Assembly: GCA_036269915.1 (NCBI GenBank)
Contig: DATBDM010000209.1
Location: forward strand, 1-5,924
DNA: 5,924 nt
DNA from: DATBDM01 sp036269915
GTDB taxonomy: Bacteria; Actinomycetota; Thermoleophilia; Solirubrobacterales; Solirubrobacteraceae
Direction of reading: 5' to 3'
Shown: piece by piece, positions 4,317 to 5,924 of the stretch
Layout of the letters: each line of letters opens with the position of its first letter
Position numbering within the stretch: position 1 is the stretch's first letter
Position numbers and translations under genes: made by a program
The notes under the pieces: model-generated
What the model saw: only the letters and a program-made list of their open reading frames with translations
Told to the model about the DNA's origin: nothing
The model's database searches: none

Positions 4317-5759
4317 ATGAGCGCGAACGTCGAGATGAGCACGATCGAGACCAAGGTGCCCGGCCGGCTCGACCGGCTGCCGTGGTCGCGGTTCCACTGG
4401 ATGGTCGTCATCGGCCTCGGAACCGTGTGGATCCTCGACGGCCTCGAGGTGACGATCGTCGGCTCGATCGCGTCGCGGCTCACCGAGAAGGACTCCGGCC
4501 TGGCGCTGAGCACCTCGCAGATCGGCACTGCGGCGGCGTTCTACGTCGGCGGCGCCTGTCTGGGCGCCTTGTTCTTCGGCCAGCTCACCGACCGCTTCGG
4601 ACGCAAGAAGCTGTTCCTGCTGACGCTGCTGGTCTACATCGTCGCGACGGTCGCGACCGCGTTCTCCACGACCGCGCTGTTCTTCTTCATCGCCCGCTTC
4701 TTCACCGGCGCCGGCATCGGCGGCGAGTACGCCGCGATCAACTCCGCCATCGACGAGCTCATCCCCGCCCGCGTGCGCGGCCGCGTCGACCTGATCATCA
4801 ACGGCTCGTACTGGCTCGGCGCCGCGTTCGGCGCGCTCGGGTCGCTGCTGCTGCTGAACACGAGCCTCTTCGCAGCCGACGTCGGGTGGCGCGTCGCGTT
4901 CGGCATCGGCGCCGTGCTCGGCCTGGCGATCCTGCTCGTCCGCCGCCACGTGCCGGAGAGCCCGCGCTGGCTGTTCATCCACGGCCGCGAGGAGGAGGCC
5001 GAGCGGATCGTCGACTCGATCGAGCGCGAGGTCGAGGAGGAGACGAACGAGCCGCTGGACGAGCCCGACGGCGCGATCACCGTGCACCAGCGCAAGACCA
5101 TCTCCTTCCGCGAGGTCGCGCGCACGGCGTTCAAGGTCTACCCACGGCGCACGATCCTCGGCTTCGCGCTGTTCATCGGCCAGGCGTTCATCTACAACGC
5201 CGTCACCTTCGACCTCGGCTCGATCCTCAGCGAGTTCTTCAAGATCGACTCCGGCAAGGTGCCGATCTACATCGCGCTGTTCGCCGTCTCGAACTTCCTC
5301 GGCCCGCTGCTGCTCGGGCGCCTGTTCGACAGCCTGGGACGGCGGCGGATGATCACGGCGACCTATGCTCTGTCCGGGGTCCTACTGGCGCTCTCGGGCT
5401 GGGCGTTCGAGGCGGGGTGGTTCGACGCCACCGAACAGACGCTCGCGTGGACCGCGATCTTCTTCTTCGCCTCCGCCGCTGCTTCCTCCGCTTACCTCAC
5501 CGTCGGCGAGACCTTCCCGCTCGAAGTCCGCGCGGTCGCGATCTCGATTTTCTACGCATTCGGCACCGCGGTCGGCGGCATCGCCGGCCCGGCGATCTTC
5601 GGGGCGCTGATCCAGACGGGATCGCGCAGCGAGCTGCTGCTGGGTTACCTGCTCGGCGGCGGACTCATGGTTGCCGCGGCGGTCGTGGCGTTCTGGCTTG
5701 GGGTGGACGCGGAACGCCGGTCGCTGGAGGAGGTCGCGCCCCCGTTATCGGCGGCTTGA
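4317..5759 (+). CDS. Major facilitator superfamily (MFS) transporter, sugar/metabolite:H+ symporter type
   Basis: A 480-residue membrane carrier with about 12 transmembrane helices (roughly 27-49, 70-92, 100-118, 121-140, 160-180, 190-208, then 277-297, 313-333, 345-365, 375-396, 407-430, 439-461) and a charged cytoplasmic loop at 209-276. The signature motif A is GQLTDRFGRKK (88-98), with its second-half copy GRLFDSLGRRR (334-344). WILDGLEVT (38-46) in helix 1, GAGIGGEYAA (131-140) in helix 4 and PESPRWLF (213-220) after helix 6 are typical of the sugar-porter and metabolite:H+ symporter groups. It should use the proton gradient to move a small organic solute; the substrate cannot be told. 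An in-frame ATG at 4335 is an alternative start. A strong hairpin abuts the ATG at 4317. The last third uses more A/T-ending codons than the rest, including a TTA (5745-5747). Confidence 0.92.
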   Translation: MSANVEMSTIETKVPGRLDRLPWSRFHWMVVIGLGTVWILDGLEVTIVGSIASRLTEKDSGLALSTSQIGTAAAFYVGGACLGALFFGQLTDRFGRKKLFLLTLLVYIVATVATAFSTTALFFFIARFFTGAGIGGEYAAINSAIDELIPARVRGRVDLIINGSYWLGAAFGALGSLLLLNTSLFAADVGWRVAFGIGAVLGLAILLVRRHVPESPRWLFIHGREEEAERIVDSIEREVEEETNEPLDEPDGAITVHQRKTISFREVARTAFKVYPRRTILGFALFIGQAFIYNAVTFDLGSILSEFFKIDSGKVPIYIALFAVSNFLGPLLLGRLFDSLGRRRMITATYALSGVLLALSGWAFEAGWFDATEQTLAWTAIFFFASAAASSAYLTVGETFPLEVRAVAISIFYAFGTAVGGIAGPAIFGALIQTGSRSELLLGYLLGGGLMVAAAVVAFWLGVDAERRSLEEVAPPLSAA

Positions 5760-5823
5760 AACCTCTACCGCATAACATCCGTTAACACCCACAGCGGCAT
5801 GTCGCCGTCTAGGAGGACCTGTC
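5760..5823 (+). promoter_or_regulatory. Leader of the CsbD gene: AT-rich stretch and a strong Shine-Dalgarno
   Basis: Only 64 bp separate the MFS stop and the CsbD start. It holds the AT-richest stretch of the region (5771-5787, including the palindrome GTTAAC at 5781-5786), where a promoter could lie. TTGAAA at 5756-5761, over the MFS stop, resembles a -35, but no good -10 sits 16-18 bp downstream. AGGAGG at 5811-5816, 7 nt before the ATG at 5824, is the best Shine-Dalgarno in the window and implies efficient translation. A small CGGC/GCCG stem lies just before it (5795-5807). Confidence 0.5.
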
Positions 5824-5924
5824 ATGGTTGACGAAAATCGCGTCCAAGGCGCCTGGGACCAGACCAAGGGTGCGGTCAAGGAAGGCGTGGGCAAGGCTGT
5901 CGGCGATCAGAAGATGCAGAGCGA
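5824..5924 (+). CDS. CsbD family stress-response protein, N-terminal part (3' end outside window)
   Basis: The first 33 codons of a gene cut by the window edge. The peptide begins MVDENRVQGAWDQTKGAVKE and continues GVGKAVGDQKMQ. This is the standard opening of CsbD-like proteins (x-N-x-x-x-G-x-W-x-Q-x-K-G-x-x-K-x-x-x-G-K), small hydrophilic proteins of about 60-70 residues. They are induced in the general stress response, SigB-dependent in Bacillus; their biochemical role is not known. The start is fixed by an ideal AGGAGG 7 nt upstream. Codon use is less G/C-biased (GTT, GAA, AAT, CAA, GGT) than in neighbouring genes, consistent with an abundantly expressed small gene. It could be co-transcribed with the MFS gene or have its own promoter. 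Confidence 0.88.
   Translation, partial: MVDENRVQGAWDQTKGAVKEGVGKAVGDQKMQS

Noticed and set aside
3648..5087. 479-codon minus-strand open frame across the small genes and the MFS gene
   Set aside because: It overlaps the MFS transporter antisense and both small genes. The composition is shadow-like and no domain is visible.
5791..5810. Small CGGC/GCCG stem before the CsbD gene as an MFS terminator
   Set aside because: Only four base pairs plus a wobble pair and no U-tract; too weak to call.

Overview
The window is very GC-rich DNA with a strong G/C bias at third codon positions and closely packed genes. It looks like chromosome from a high-GC actinobacterium. The gene styles (sarcosine-oxidase-like flavoprotein, cytoplasmic NarL-type histidine kinase, CsbD, small lineage-specific proteins) suggest the Thermoleophilia/Solirubrobacterales, but that placement is inference. 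I see no tRNA, rRNA, CRISPR array, insertion sequence or phage gene.

Layout. (1) Positions 2-1602, plus strand: the C-terminal part of a monomeric sarcosine oxidase/N-methyltryptophan oxidase-type flavoprotein, overlapping by an ATGA the start of a two-part protein. That protein has a dethiobiotin-synthetase-like domain without its P-loop, joined to a DUF3320-like C-terminal domain. (2) Positions 1599-3634 (or 3667), minus strand: a two-gene unit read right to left. First comes a GAF-HisKA_3-HATPase histidine kinase with an ASCH domain fused to its C terminus. It is coupled by another ATGA overlap to a family-4-like uracil-DNA glycosylase that lacks two of the four usual cluster cysteines. 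This unit meets the first one tail to tail, the two TAG stops sharing one palindromic CTAG. (3) Positions 3635-3734: a divergent intergenic region with four copies of GAATG/CATTC. (4) Positions 3735-4007 plus and 4024-4260 minus: two small convergent genes, a 90-residue unknown helical protein and a 78-residue probable zinc-ribbon protein, with an 11-bp perfect stem at their junction. (5) Positions 4317-5759 plus: a 12-helix MFS transporter preceded by a long hairpin that ends 3 nt before its start codon. (6) From 5824: the first 33 codons of a CsbD-family stress protein with an ideal Shine-Dalgarno, cut by the window edge.

How it fits together. The genes do not form one obvious pathway. The most notable features are two unusual domain fusions (histidine kinase-ASCH and degenerate BioD-DUF3320-like), each translationally coupled to an enzyme gene. 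The kinase-ASCH/glycosylase pair could link signalling to nucleic-acid maintenance, but no response regulator is in the window and that link is inferred only from architecture and gene order.
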